From Stenotrophomonas maltophilia (GTDB lineage: Bacteria; Pseudomonadota; Gammaproteobacteria; Xanthomonadales; Xanthomonadaceae): a DNA stretch of 64,000 nucleotides. Every line of letters starts with the position of its first letter. The stretch's first letter is position 1. A program made the translations under genes and the position numbers. The stretch covers positions 146,826 to 210,825 of the forward strand of contig NZ_NIVS01000054.1 in assembly GCF_002205165.1 (NCBI RefSeq), given 5' to 3'. This document shows positions 9,081 to 18,179 of the stretch, one piece after another. The notes beneath the pieces are model-generated. The model worked only from the letters and a program-made list of their open reading frames with translations, searched no databases and had not been told where the DNA came from.

Positions 9081-9712
9081 GGGGTGGTTCCGGCTTTACG
9101 GATGACCGCATCCAGGGCGCCGCGCAGGCGGGCGTCGAGCGTGCCGTCGATACGCACGGCCTCGGCATGCACGCGCAGGTCGCCCCGGCTCAGGCTCAGG
9201 TCCGGAGTCAGGCGCTGGTTCGGGGCCAGGTTGAGCACCGGGGCGAGCGCGGCAATGTCGTCCGGGTGCAGGCGTACTTCCACATCGCGGCTTGCACCGC
9301 CAACGGCATCCACGGCCTCGTTGACCAGCTGCGCCAGCAGTTCCGGTTCGGCTTCATACGCGCGCCCGACCAGGTTGCCGGCCACGCGCACCGCCAGCTC
9401 GCCAAGCGCGGCGACCACTTCATTCTCCAACCGCACCAGCGGCCGGCTGAAGTTGTCCAGGATGCCTTCGATCTGCGCGATCAGGCGGCGGACTTCGGCC
9501 TGGCCCTGGGCCAGACCCTCGGCGTGGCCCTGATCGAAGCCGTCTTTCTCGGCGCTGTCCTGGATCGCCTGGATTTCTTCCAGGGTCGGCAGCTGCAGCA
9601 GCGGTTCCGGCTCGTGCTCCGGATCCGGCTCGGTGAGTTCGAACTGTTCTTCCGGCGGCGGCTCGGGCACGGCCAGCAGGTCCGGGGCAAGCCAGCGCAC
9701 GGCATTGTTCAC
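9077..9712 (-). CDS. fliH: Flagellar assembly protein FliH
   Basis: A 211-residue protein: an acidic, Pro/Glu-rich N-terminus, a GxxxG-like helical stretch (GFDQGHAEGLAQGQAE, about 70-90) and a C-terminal domain that binds FliI. FliH is the ATPase stator and regulator that ties FliI to the C-ring. It overlaps fliG and fliI by four bases each. Confidence 0.94.
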   Translation of the reverse strand: MNNAVRWLAPDLLAVPEPPPEEQFELTEPDPEHEPEPLLQLPTLEEIQAIQDSAEKDGFDQGHAEGLAQGQAEVRRLIAQIEGILDNFSRPLVRLENEVVAALGELAVRVAGNLVGRAYEAEPELLAQLVNEAVDAVGGASRDVEVRLHPDDIAALAPVLNLAPNQRLTPDLSLSRGDLRVHAEAVRIDGTLDARLRGALDAVIRKAGTTP

Positions 9713-10716
9713 AGCATGGCCTCCGCGTTGCCGCCGATGGTGACGGTGCCTTCATCGGCCATGCGCTTGACGATGGCCAGGATTTCGCGCTGCGCCACTT
9801 CCACATCGGACAGGCGCACCGGGCCACGGGCTTCCATGTCTTCCAGCAGGATTTCAGCGGCACGCTGGGACATGTTGCGGGTGATCTTGTCGCGCACCTT
9901 GATGTCGGCGCCACGCAGGGCCAGGCCAAGGCGCTCGCCGCTGACTTCGCGCAGCACCAGCTGCAGTTCGCGATCGTCCAGATCGACCAGATCGTCGAAC
10001 ACGAACATCAGGTCCTGGATGCGGCCGCTCAGCGGCGCATCGATGCGCGCGATCTCGCCCAGGATCGCCTGGTCCTGGCCGCTGTCCATGAAGTTCAGGA
10101 TGTTGGCTGCGCACTGCACGCCGCCGATGTTGGAAGACTTCAGGTTCTGGTTGCCGGCGAACTGGCGCTCCATGATCTCGTTGAGTTCATTGAGGGCGTT
10201 CGGCGGAATGCCATCCAGCGTGGCGATACGCAGCAGCACGTCCACGCGGGTGCGCTCGGGCAGCAGCTTGAGTGCGTCGGCGGCCTGGTCGGTTTCCAGG
10301 TGCGCCATCACGATGGCGATGATCTGCGGGTGTTCGTTGCGGACCAGATCGGCCACGGCACGCGGATCCATCCACTTCAGCGCGTCCAGGCCGGTGGTGT
10401 TGCGGCCCAGCAGGATTCGGTCGATCAGGTTGCCGGCCTTCTCGCTGCCCAGCGCCTGCACCAGCATGTTGCGGATGTAGTCGTCCGAGCCCACGCCCAG
10501 CGAGGTCTTGGAACCGAGTTCGCTGCCGAACTGGTCCATGACCCGCTCGACCTGCTCGCGGGTGATGTCGGTCATGGTCGCCATGGCGATGCCGATCTTC
10601 TGGACTTCCTTGGGCTCCATGTGGCGCAGCACTTCGGCGGCGTCCAGTTCGCCCAGCGAGAGCAGCAGCACGGCGGCGCGCTGCACGCCGGTCAGCGGGG
10701 GAGGTGCATCAATCAT
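9709..10716 (-). CDS. fliG: Flagellar motor switch protein FliG
   Basis: A 335-residue protein with N, middle and C domains in normal proportion. The middle domain carries EHPQIIAIVMAHL, and the C-terminal torque helix carries alternating charges around VDLDDRELQLVLREVSGE. FliG sits on the FliF ring and turns stator force into rotation. It overlaps the end of fliF by eight bases and fliH by four. Confidence 0.98.
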   Translation of the reverse strand: MIDAPPPLTGVQRAAVLLLSLGELDAAEVLRHMEPKEVQKIGIAMATMTDITREQVERVMDQFGSELGSKTSLGVGSDDYIRNMLVQALGSEKAGNLIDRILLGRNTTGLDALKWMDPRAVADLVRNEHPQIIAIVMAHLETDQAADALKLLPERTRVDVLLRIATLDGIPPNALNELNEIMERQFAGNQNLKSSNIGGVQCAANILNFMDSGQDQAILGEIARIDAPLSGRIQDLMFVFDDLVDLDDRELQLVLREVSGERLGLALRGADIKVRDKITRNMSQRAAEILLEDMEARGPVRLSDVEVAQREILAIVKRMADEGTVTIGGNAEAML

Positions 10717-12349
10717 TGGCCACCCAGCCCTTGACCACCTGGGCCACGCGCTTGGAATCGGTCTTTACAGCTTCACGCGCCATGCGCAGTCGTTCCTCGT
10801 AAGAGTCCACCGGCAGGGCCAGGGGTTCGTGTCCGGCCGCGTGCAGGCGTTCGCTGCCGATCGCGGGCAGACCCTCGCCATCGTCGACCAGCTGCACATC
10901 GGCACTGTGGGGTTCCAGTTCGTCATCTTTGGGCTTGGTCTGGCCGGTGATCGAGCGCAGCGCCGGGCGCAGCACACCGAACACCAGGGCCAGCACCACG
11001 ATCGCACCGAGCAGCAGACGCAGTGCGTCCTGCACCTGCGGCAGCTCCCACCACTTCGGTCCTTCGACCGGAGTGACCTCGCGGACGAACGGGGCATTCA
11101 TCACCGAGACCGTGTCGCCACGCTCGGCATCGAAGCCGACCGCCTGCTTGACCAGTGCTTCGACGCGGGTCAGTTCGGCCGCGGAGAGGGCCTGGTCGGC
11201 CATCTTGCCGTTGGCCCCGGCGCGCGGCACGTTGTCCACCAGCACCGCCACCGAGACTCGCTTGATGCGGCCGGCCGGCTGGCGGGTGTGCTGCAGGGTG
11301 CGGTCCAGCTCGTAATTGCGGGTCGCGTTCTTGGAGGTTTCGGTCGGTGCCTGCGCAGTGGCCGGTGCGGCCGCCGGGCCGGGCGGGGTATTGCTGGCCG
11401 CACCGGGCACGCCCTGCGGGCCGGGCACGTTGCTGCTGTTTTCGCTCATCTGCTCGCTGCGCAGCTTCTGCGGCTCGCCGTTGTAGAGCTCGCGGGCTTC
11501 CTCGATCACCGAGAAATCCATGTCCACGCTGACTTCCGGGTTGACGCGGCCGGGGCCGGTCATCGGCTCGAGCAGCTCGCGGATGCGCTGGTTGAACGAG
11601 GTTTCCTGGCGGCGCACCTGTTCGAACTGGGCCGCATTCATGGCCGCTTCGCTGTTCGGATCGGAGACGCTGAGCATGCGCCCGCTCTGGTCGACCACGG
11701 TGACGCGCTCGGGCGCCAGGTCGGGAATGCTGGCGGCGACCATGTGCACGATCGCATCGATCTGGCCGCGTTCGAGCTGCTGGCCACCGCGCAGTTCCAG
11801 CACCACCGAGGCACTGGCCACGTCACGCTGGCGGGTGAAGGCACTGGGCTTGGGAATGGCCAGGTGCACGCGCGAATCGCGGACCGGGCGCAGCGTATTG
11901 ATGGTGCGCGAGAGCTCGGTTTCCAGCGAGTGCTGGTAGCGCGCATTCTCCATGAACTGGCTGACGCCAAAGCCCGGGTCACGCTCCATCAGCTCGAAGC
12001 CCAGGCGGCCGCTGTCGGTCAGGCCGGAGCCGGCCAGCTTCAGGCGGGCATCGTGCAGGTTCTTTTCCGGCACGGTGATACCGCCGGTGGCGGGGTCCAG
12101 CTGGAAGGGAATCTGCGCCGCGCGCAGCAGGTCGGTGGCCTCGGCCGTGGCCTTCTGGTCCAGCCCGGTGTACAGCGGCACCATGCCCGGCTTCTGCGAC
12201 CAGAAGAACACGAACAGGCCTGCCGCCACGGCCACGGCGATCATCGCCATCAGGCCAAGCCGACGGGTGATCTGCAGGCTTTGCAGCCGGTCGAACCACT
12301 GCCCAGCCTTTTCGGTGTTCAGCGATTCTTTGGAGAGCGACAGGGCCAT
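10709..12349 (-). CDS. fliF: Flagellar MS-ring protein FliF
   Basis: A 546-residue protein with two membrane helices (about residues 31-51 and 440-460) flanking the periplasmic ring-building domains, and a cytoplasmic C-terminus that binds FliG. Conserved stretches include VPLYTGLDQKATAEATDLL and RVHLAIPKPSAFTRQ. A Pro/Ala-rich loop around residues 310-340 is variable. It follows fliE by 12 bp and overlaps fliG by eight. Confidence 0.98.
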   Translation of the reverse strand: MALSLSKESLNTEKAGQWFDRLQSLQITRRLGLMAMIAVAVAAGLFVFFWSQKPGMVPLYTGLDQKATAEATDLLRAAQIPFQLDPATGGITVPEKNLHDARLKLAGSGLTDSGRLGFELMERDPGFGVSQFMENARYQHSLETELSRTINTLRPVRDSRVHLAIPKPSAFTRQRDVASASVVLELRGGQQLERGQIDAIVHMVAASIPDLAPERVTVVDQSGRMLSVSDPNSEAAMNAAQFEQVRRQETSFNQRIRELLEPMTGPGRVNPEVSVDMDFSVIEEARELYNGEPQKLRSEQMSENSSNVPGPQGVPGAASNTPPGPAAAPATAQAPTETSKNATRNYELDRTLQHTRQPAGRIKRVSVAVLVDNVPRAGANGKMADQALSAAELTRVEALVKQAVGFDAERGDTVSVMNAPFVREVTPVEGPKWWELPQVQDALRLLLGAIVVLALVFGVLRPALRSITGQTKPKDDELEPHSADVQLVDDGEGLPAIGSERLHAAGHEPLALPVDSYEERLRMAREAVKTDSKRVAQVVKGWVAND

Positions 12350-12361
12350 GCGTTTCTATCC

Positions 12362-12724
12362 TTACAGCGGCATGTTCATCACGTCCTGGTAAGCCTGGAC
12401 GAGACGGTTACGGACTTCCACGGTGGCGCGGAAGGCGATCTGGGACTGCTGCGAGGCGACCATGACCTTGGCCAGGTCCGCACCGGGTTCGCCCAGTTCG
12501 AAGGACTTGGCCAGGGCGCCGGATTTCTGCTGTGCATCGTTGACGCCGGCGATGGCGCCCCGCAGGGTTTCGGTGAAGCTGGGGCCCTGGATCTCCTGGG
12601 GCGACACCAGGCCCTGGATGGCATTGCTGCGCGGCGCCTCCGTCAGCGGGCTGACGGCGGACTGCCCCATCTGGGTCTGGAAGGTGCGGATCTGAGAAAG
12701 GATCGAGGTGACGGAGTGCGACAT
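12362..12724 (-). CDS. fliE: Flagellar hook-basal body protein FliE
   Basis: A 120-residue helical protein with the C-terminal family motif VMVASQQSQIAFRATVEVRN and an ending NMPL typical of FliE. It is the adaptor between MS ring and proximal rod and the first export substrate. It is the first gene of the operon, 42 bp after a sigma-54 promoter. Confidence 0.97.
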   Translation of the reverse strand: MSHSVTSILSQIRTFQTQMGQSAVSPLTEAPRSNAIQGLVSPQEIQGPSFTETLRGAIAGVNDAQQKSGALAKSFELGEPGADLAKVMVASQQSQIAFRATVEVRNRLVQAYQDVMNMPL

Positions 12725-12766
12725 CTGGAACGTTCCGAAGCAGGGGTGGGTTACACCGGGAGACGT

Positions 12767-12782
12767 TGCAAGTGCCGTGCCG
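12767..12782 (-). promoter_or_regulatory. Sigma-54 promoter of the fliE operon
   Basis: On the minus strand the sequence is CGGCACGGCACTTGCA, matching TGGCACG-N4-TTGCA at all but the first base, with GG-N10-GC spacing. It lies between the fleQ terminator and fliE. FleQ, encoded just upstream, is the expected activator (inference from Pseudomonas and Xanthomonas). Confidence 0.85.
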
Positions 12783-12972
12783 AAACGGATGAGTGGTTCA
12801 GTTTTGTAGCGGTGGCGAGGGTTTGCGTATTCAGCGGGGCGTGGGCGCGTGGCGGCCGCGTGCGGGCGGTGCGGCTACGTGATCCCCGCGGCGGTCTGTT
12901 GCAGTGGCGTGCCGGAGAGTCGACGCCGGAAAACCGGCGGAGGGCGCGTGGCGATGCGTGGAGCAGAACCAC

Positions 12973-13000
12973 AAAAAAAGCCCGGGACACGCCCGGGCTT
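12973..13000 (-). terminator. Rho-independent terminator after fleQ
   Basis: A 9-bp GC-rich stem (AAGCCCGGG / CCCGGGCTT) with a 5-base loop, followed on the minus strand by a run of seven T. It lies 22 bp after the fleQ stop and separates rpoN2-vemR-fleQ from the fliE operon. Confidence 0.92.
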
Positions 13001-13022
13001 CTGGTTTCATGGGGTGCTCCGC

Positions 13023-14519
13023 TCAGCCAGCCAGTTCGGTCTGGTCGCGCTCGATGCCGTACTTGCGCAGCTTCTCCACCAGGGTGGTGCGGCGCAGGCC
13101 GAGCAGCTGGGCGGCATGGGCGACGACGCCCTGGGTGCGTTCCAGCGCTTCGTTGATCAGGTTCAACTCGATGTTGGCCATGTGGTTGCGCAGGTCCAGG
13201 CCGTCGTCAGGCAGGGCCGGGGCGCGGGCCACCGGGCCGATGCCGTTGTCCAGGGCTGGGCTGCCCTGGGCACCCGGCGTGTGGAAGGAGAAGCTGCGCA
13301 GGTCCAGGCGTTCGTCAGCCACGGCGGCCGGCACTGCAGCGGCTACCGGCGCGGCGGCAGCGAAGTCACCGCGGTAACGGGCCGGCAGGTCCTGCACGCG
13401 GACGTTGCCACTGGGGTGCAGCACCGCCAGGCGCTCGACCAGGTTGGTCAGCTCGCGCACGTTGCCCGGCCACTCGTAGGCGGCCAGGGCCTGCAGCGCT
13501 TCGCCGGTGAAACGCACTTCGCCACGCCCGGTGCGGGCCAGCTGGCCGGCGATGGTGGTGACCAGTGCGGGCAGGTCTTCACTGCGCTCGCGCAGGGCCG
13601 GCACGTCGATCGGGAACACATTGAGACGGTAGAACAGATCCTCGCGGAACTTGCCGTCGGCGATGCGCGATTCCAGGTCGCGGTGAGTCGCGGCGATCAC
13701 GCGCACGTTGCAGCGGATGGTCTGGTTGCCACCGACGCGCTCGAAGCTGCGTTCCTGCAGCACGCGCAGCAGCTTGACCTGCATCGGCAGGCTCATGTCG
13801 CCGATTTCATCCAGCAGCAGGGTGCCGCCTTCGGCCATTTCGAAACGACCCTTGCGGGCGCTCAGTGCGCCGGTGAAGGCACCTTTTTCGTGGCCGAACA
13901 GTTCGCTTTCCAGCAGATCCGGTGGAATGGCGCCGCAGTTGATCGCCACGAACGGGCCATCGCGGCGCGGCGAGCGCTGGTGGATCGAGCGCGACACCAC
14001 TTCCTTGCCGGTGCCCGATTCGCCCAGCACCAGCACGGTGGTGTCGAACGCGGCAACCTGCTCGATCATCCGGCGCAGCTGGGTGACGGCCGCGCCTTCG
14101 CCGGTCGGGCCCTGATCCTGCACGGCACCGGCCTGGTGCTCGGCATCCAGGCGCTTGAGGCTGGCGCGGCGCAGCAGGCCTTCCATCTGTGCATGGCGCA
14201 GCGGGGCCTCCAGCGGCCACACATTGGCCTCGTGCAGCCCGTACTGCTGGGCGAAGGCGGTGGTGTCGCCGTCGATCAGCATCACCGGCGGCGGCAGCGC
14301 ACCCTTGCCCAGCCACGTAAACAGCGCATCGCTGCGTTCGGCGCTGTCCAGCCCGCCGATGATCGCGGCCATCCAGTCGTTCGGGCGGTGGCGGGTGATG
14401 TCGAAATCGTTGGCATCGGCCACCCAGCGCGGGTTGAAGTCCATGAACTCCAGCAGGGCGACAGTGCGCTCGGCGCGGACGGCGTCGTTGTCCAGTACCA
14501 GGATGCGTGATTCGCTCAT
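13023..14519 (-). CDS. fleQ: Sigma-54-dependent flagellar master activator FleQ
   Basis: A 498-residue enhancer-binding protein. The N-terminal ~130 residues are a receiver-like FleQ domain. The AAA+ domain (about 150-385) has Walker A GESGTGKE, an intact GAFTGA loop that contacts sigma-54, and Walker [13 protein letters not shown] Fis-type HTH ([20 protein letters not shown]) ends the protein. In pseudomonads and xanthomonads FleQ activates flagellar class II genes and its ATPase is inhibited by cyclic-di-GMP. It overlaps vemR by four bases, in the rpoN2-vemR-fleQ order known from Xanthomonas. Confidence 0.95.
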   Translation of the reverse strand: MSESRILVLDNDAVRAERTVALLEFMDFNPRWVADANDFDITRHRPNDWMAAIIGGLDSAERSDALFTWLGKGALPPPVMLIDGDTTAFAQQYGLHEANVWPLEAPLRHAQMEGLLRRASLKRLDAEHQAGAVQDQGPTGEGAAVTQLRRMIEQVAAFDTTVLVLGESGTGKEVVSRSIHQRSPRRDGPFVAINCGAIPPDLLESELFGHEKGAFTGALSARKGRFEMAEGGTLLLDEIGDMSLPMQVKLLRVLQERSFERVGGNQTIRCNVRVIAATHRDLESRIADGKFREDLFYRLNVFPIDVPALRERSEDLPALVTTIAGQLARTGRGEVRFTGEALQALAAYEWPGNVRELTNLVERLAVLHPSGNVRVQDLPARYRGDFAAAAPVAAAVPAAVADERLDLRSFSFHTPGAQGSPALDNGIGPVARAPALPDDGLDLRNHMANIELNLINEALERTQGVVAHAAQLLGLRRTTLVEKLRKYGIERDQTELAG

Positions 14520-14893
14520 GATCCGTTCCCCTTCAGGCCTTCCAGGATCGGCATCACTTCCTGGATGTAGGACAGCTTGCTGACGAAGTTGTCGGCCCCG
14601 GCGCGCAGGGCGTGCTCGCGGTGTTCGGCGTCATCGAAGTGACTGGCGATGACGATGTAGGGCGCGTCATCCTGCGATTTGATCAGGCGGGTGGCCTGCA
14701 GGCCGCCCATTTCCGGCATGGCCAGATCCATCAGCACCACCTTCGGGCGCAGCGACTCGGAGCGTTCGATCGCTTCCAGGCCATTGGCGGCGCTGCCGAT
14801 CACATCGAGCCAGTCGACCTTGCGGAAGTGGCGCATGGCGGCGTTGATGAAACCTTCGTGGTCGTCGACCAGCAGGACGGTGAGCTTGTTCAT
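14516..14893 (-). CDS. vemR: Single-domain response regulator VemR
   Basis: A 125-residue stand-alone receiver domain with no output domain: acidic pocket VDDHE near residue 10, phospho-acceptor Asp in VVLMDLAMP (residue 56), and switch residues SHFDD and FVSKLS. Its place between rpoN2 and fleQ is the one described for VemR of Xanthomonas campestris, which affects motility, exopolysaccharide and virulence. I chose the ATG at 14893, 14 bases after the rpoN2 stop and preceded by GGAAGAC; an in-frame ATG at 14902 is possible. It overlaps fleQ by four bases. Confidence 0.88.
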   Translation of the reverse strand: MNKLTVLLVDDHEGFINAAMRHFRKVDWLDVIGSAANGLEAIERSESLRPKVVLMDLAMPEMGGLQATRLIKSQDDAPYIVIASHFDDAEHREHALRAGADNFVSKLSYIQEVMPILEGLKGNGS

Positions 14894-14907
14894 GTCTTCC
14901 ATTTCCT

Positions 14908-16320
14908 TCAGCCCACCCGGGCCAGGAGGTGCGGGGTGCTGGCATGGCTGCGGCGGCGCTCGCGCGCCGGGGCGATGTCCAGTTGTTCGCGGTATTTTGC
15001 AACGGTACGGCGGGCGATGTTCACCCCTTGGCGCGAGAGCAGGCCGGCGATGGCTTCATCGGCCAGCGGGCGTGCGGCCGGTTCAGACTCGATCAGGCGG
15101 CGCACCATGGCCTTGACGGCTTGGCCAGAGACGCTGGCACCTTCCAGACGCACCGCGAAGAAATGCTTCAGTTCCAGCGTGCCGCGCGGGGTCTGCAGGT
15201 ACTTGCCGGTGGTGATGCGCGAGACGGTGGACTCGTGCATGCCGATCTCGTCGGCCACTTCCTTCAGGGTGAGCGGCGCCATCGCCTCTTCGCCACGGGT
15301 CAGGAAGCCCGCCTGGCGTTCGATGATCACCCGCGCGGTGCGCAGCAGGGTGTCGTAGCGCATCGACAGGCCGCGGGTCAGCCAGCGCGCTTCCTGCAGC
15401 ATGTCGCGCAGCGGCTGGGCGGCTTCGCTGGTCTCGGCCAGAGCCTGTTCGTACTGCGGGTTGATGCTGAGGCGGCGGCTGGTGGCCGGGTTGAGCGCGA
15501 CGCGCCACTGGCCATCGGCGTGCCAGGCGACCACGTCCGGAATCACCACGCCGTTGCTGTCCGGCAGCAGGCTCTCGCCCGGGCGCGGCTGCAGCGACAG
15601 GATCAGCCGGACGGCCTCATGGATGTCGGCGACTTCGGCATCGAGCTGCTTGGCCAGGGCCGGGTAATCGTGTGCGGCCAGCGCGGTCAGGCCGTCGTCG
15701 AGCACGCGCTGGGCGAGGTGGCGGGCCGGCACGCGGCCAGGCAGGGTGCGCAGCTGCACGCTGAGGCATTCGTGCAGGTCCTGCGCGGCCAGGCCCACCG
15801 GATCGCCGTGCAGGATCTGCTGACGGACCGCTTCCACACCGGCAGCGTCCACATCGCAGTGCGCACTGGCCAGCAGGGTCAGCTGGGCAAGCGGGGCGTC
15901 CAGATAGCCGGCGTCGTCGCAATGCTCCAGCCAGAAACCGGCCACGGCCAGTTCGCGGGCATCCAGCTCCATCGCCAGGCGCTGCAGGGCACGCAGCTGC
16001 GGATCGGAGGATTCCCCGGCTGCCACGCGCTGCATGCGGTCATCGTCACCGTCCTGCCAACCGGCACCGGCCACATCCCACATGGTGCTTTCGGGCAGTT
16101 CGTCGAAGGCGGCCACGTCTTGGGTGGTGCTGGCTTCGGCAGTCTCGGCGGCCGCCGGCTCCGGGGCTTCTTCGATCTCGAGCAGCGGATTGGTCTCCAG
16201 CGCCCGGCGGATTTCCAGTTCCAGCTGCATGCCGTCGAGCTGGAGCAGCCGGATCGACTGCAGCAGTTGCGGGGTGAGGTGAAGCTGCTGACCCATCTGG
16301 GTCGACATGGAGGCTTTCAA
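14908..16320 (-). CDS. rpoN2: RNA polymerase sigma-54 factor RpoN2
   Basis: About 470 residues. Region I (QMGQQLHLTPQLLQSIRLLQ) is followed by an acidic region II, the core-binding domain, the HTH and the RpoN box ARRTVAKYR near the C-terminus. It directs transcription of the sigma-54 promoters in this window. The most family-like start is the TTG at 16320 (giving MKASMST); an ATG at 16308 is the other option, and an open frame reaching 16422 lacks family similarity upstream. First gene of the rpoN2-vemR-fleQ operon. Xanthomonads have a second rpoN elsewhere; the assignment as rpoN2 rests on neighbours. Confidence 0.93.
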   Translation of the reverse strand: MKASMSTQMGQQLHLTPQLLQSIRLLQLDGMQLELEIRRALETNPLLEIEEAPEPAAAETAEASTTQDVAAFDELPESTMWDVAGAGWQDGDDDRMQRVAAGESSDPQLRALQRLAMELDARELAVAGFWLEHCDDAGYLDAPLAQLTLLASAHCDVDAAGVEAVRQQILHGDPVGLAAQDLHECLSVQLRTLPGRVPARHLAQRVLDDGLTALAAHDYPALAKQLDAEVADIHEAVRLILSLQPRPGESLLPDSNGVVIPDVVAWHADGQWRVALNPATSRRLSINPQYEQALAETSEAAQPLRDMLQEARWLTRGLSMRYDTLLRTARVIIERQAGFLTRGEEAMAPLTLKEVADEIGMHESTVSRITTGKYLQTPRGTLELKHFFAVRLEGASVSGQAVKAMVRRLIESEPAARPLADEAIAGLLSRQGVNIARRTVAKYREQLDIAPARERRRSHASTPHLLARVG

Positions 16321-16435
16321 GGTGATGTCCCGTTCGCACCGACTCCCCGGTGCGTTATGGAACACATCTTGCTTCTCTTCCCGTACGCCGGGAATCAGGG
16401 GGTTCCTGAGTCGGGTCGTCAAATCCCCGACAGCG

Positions 16436-16454
16436 TGTAGGGGTCACCCCTACA
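16436..16454. promoter_or_regulatory. Perfect 9-1-9 palindrome upstream of rpoN2, operator-like
   Basis: TGTAGGGGT-C-ACCCCTACA is a perfect inverted repeat of nine bases around one central base, 116 bp before the rpoN2 start and 130 bp after the end of a NarL-type response regulator gene. No U-tract follows on either strand. NarL/FixJ regulators often bind inverted heptamers rich in TACCCC-like sequence, so this may be a site for the neighbouring regulator. The rest of the 16321-16584 gap shows no other clear signal. Confidence 0.5.
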
Positions 16455-16584
16455 TCGACGCGGTATTTTGACGGGTGCGTGGCGCCGAGGCCTTGTCCGT
16501 TCGTGTCCGCCCGACGCATCGGACTTCAAAAATCTGTCGCCCTCCGCGGCGGGCACGCCCTGCGTGCCGGAGAACCGGCGCGGA

Positions 16585-17217
16585 TCACTCCAGCTCGTGC
16601 TGGTGGCGGGCGGCGAGCAGCACCAGATCATTGGCGCGGCGGCAGCCCAGCGACTCCATCATGCGGGCGCGATGGGTCTCCACCGTCTTGACGCTGATGC
16701 CGAGGTCCGCGGCGATTTCCTTGTTGCTCTCACCCTTGCCGATCTGGCGCAGGATTTCGCGCTGTCGCGGCGAGAGGGCTGCCACGCCGACCGGCTTTTC
16801 CTTGCCCAGCATCGGGGCGAGCATCTTGGCCGAGATCTGCGGGCTCAGGAACACCTGGCCGGCATGCGCGGCGCGCAGCGCCAGTTCCAGCTCCTGCGGG
16901 GCGGCATCCTTGACCACGAAACCGACCGCGCCACGGTCCAGCGCATCGCGCACATGCACGGCATCGTCGTGCATGGTCATCATCACCACGCGCGAGCCGG
17001 GCGTACGCAGCAGGATGTCGCTCAGGGCTTCCAGGCCGGTGCGGCCCGGCAGGGACAGGTCCATCAGGACGACGTCCGGAGAATGCTGCACGCTCAGTTG
17101 CAGCGCCTGCTCGGCATTGCTGGCCTCGGCGATGACCTCGACGTCGGCAAAGCCCTGCAGCAGGCGGCTGAGGCCGGCACGGACCAGGGTGTGATCATCG
17201 ACGATGAGAACGCGCAC
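16585..17217 (-). CDS. NarL/FixJ-family response regulator
   Basis: A 210-residue two-domain regulator: an N-terminal receiver (DDH at residues 7-9, acceptor Asp in VVLMDLSLPG near 54, Lys in FVVKDAAP near 105) and a C-terminal LuxR-type HTH (LSPRQREILRQIGKGESNKE, then ISVKTVETHRARMMESLG). It should bind DNA as a phosphorylated dimer. It lies 87 bp after the PilZ-like gene in the same direction. No kinase is adjacent; the HisKA_3-type kinase at 41090-43195 is of the class that pairs with such regulators, but that pairing is a guess. The target is unknown. Confidence 0.9.
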   Translation of the reverse strand: MRVLIVDDHTLVRAGLSRLLQGFADVEVIAEASNAEQALQLSVQHSPDVVLMDLSLPGRTGLEALSDILLRTPGSRVVMMTMHDDAVHVRDALDRGAVGFVVKDAAPQELELALRAAHAGQVFLSPQISAKMLAPMLGKEKPVGVAALSPRQREILRQIGKGESNKEIAADLGISVKTVETHRARMMESLGCRRANDLVLLAARHQHELE

Positions 17218-17304
17218 AGGCTGCTAGGGGAGCGGGGAGGCCGTCACCTTAACGGAGTGAAGGCCTACCGCCAAGCCGAATGGGTCACAGTCGGGAGCGT
17301 ACGG

Positions 17305-17886
17305 TCACCGCAAGCGTCGTGCTTCGGCGATCTGGCGGCGGTGCAGGCGGAACAGATGCCGCTCCAGGGCCATCTCCAGCGCATCGCTGAGCCCTTCAAA
17401 GCGCAGCCATAAGTAATGCGCGCCCGAGCCATTGGCGGCTTCGGCCACGATCACCACGGGCAGGTCGATGTGGTCGGGCAGCCAGTCGCAGGGTTGCAGG
17501 CGGATCACCCCCATGCTGCCCGGTGCGGCGCCACTGCGCGCGCCCTGTTCCAGGCGGATGCCGCGGCGCGACCAGCGCAGGGGGCGCAGGGGCAGGTCCT
17601 GGCTGCTCTGCCGCACCAGCCGGCCCAGCAGCACCATGACCAGGTCCAGCTTGGCCTCCAGGCGCTGCACCTGCAGGGTGGCGTCGCTGCGGTCGTCATG
17701 GCCGTCGTCGCCGCGGGCGTCTTCAACCAGCGCCACACTACGCAGCAGGGTCTCGGCGGTGCCAGGGCGGATCACCGCGCTGCCAATCCGGAATTCGGCC
17801 GGCAGCGCCAGTTCGCAGCTCAGCGTCTCATCGAACAGCTCGCTTTCGGCCGGGTGATGGATGGCGCTGGTGCGAAGGTCGGTCAT
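17305..17886 (-). CDS. PilZ-domain-like protein with degenerate cyclic-di-GMP motif
   Basis: A 193-residue protein. A beta-rich N-terminal part (about 18-45), a central helical segment with heptad character (LQVQRLEAKLDLVMVLLGRL, about 70-90) and a C-terminal half fit the xanthomonad PilZ-like proteins encoded beside fliS, one of which has been reported as a coiled-coil tetramer. In the usual D/N-x-S-x-x-G position the sequence is RWSRRG, so the acidic or amide residue is Arg, and no clear upstream RxxxR is present. Cyclic-di-GMP binding is therefore doubtful. It overlaps the FliT-like gene by four bases, so it belongs to the fliD-fliS operon. Confidence 0.72.
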   Translation of the reverse strand: MTDLRTSAIHHPAESELFDETLSCELALPAEFRIGSAVIRPGTAETLLRSVALVEDARGDDGHDDRSDATLQVQRLEAKLDLVMVLLGRLVRQSSQDLPLRPLRWSRRGIRLEQGARSGAAPGSMGVIRLQPCDWLPDHIDLPVVIVAEAANGSGAHYLWLRFEGLSDALEMALERHLFRLHRRQIAEARRLR

Positions 17887-18179
17887 GACAGGGATTCTGC
17901 GGTCAGGTACGCCTGCGCGGCGCGAAGGGACTGGTGGCCGTTGTGAATGTGGCGGCTGGCCTCTTCGCGCTGCCGCATCATGAACAGCATGATGCGCTGC
18001 TGGCGTGCCTGCAGCGAGGACAGGCCGGGAACATCGAAGCTGGCCGACGGACCGGCCAGGTAGTCCCGCTGGGCCGCGTCGAGCGCATCCAGCTGCAGCC
18101 CGGCCTCGTCGAAGTTCTCATCGTGCAGCGCATTTTCCAGCGCATCCAGACGGGCGTTGAGCGCACCAAGCGAAGTCAC
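17883..18179 (-). CDS. Small FliT-like protein, probable flagellar export chaperone
   Basis: A 98-residue helical protein (opens MTSLGALNARLDALENALHD). It lies directly after fliS and overlaps both fliS and the PilZ-like gene by four bases, the place where fliT stands in enterobacteria. Size, helical content and position suggest a FliT-type chaperone for the FliD cap, but I see no diagnostic FliT motif, so the function is inferred from context only. Confidence 0.7.
   Translation of the reverse strand: MTSLGALNARLDALENALHDENFDEAGLQLDALDAAQRDYLAGPSASFDVPGLSSLQARQQRIMLFMMRQREEASRHIHNGHQSLRAAQAYLTAESLS

Noticed and set aside
10508..13156. 882-codon open frame on the plus strand across fliG-fliF-fliE
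   Set aside because: It runs antisense through three intact flagellar genes, their sigma-54 promoter and the fleQ terminator, with shadow-like composition.
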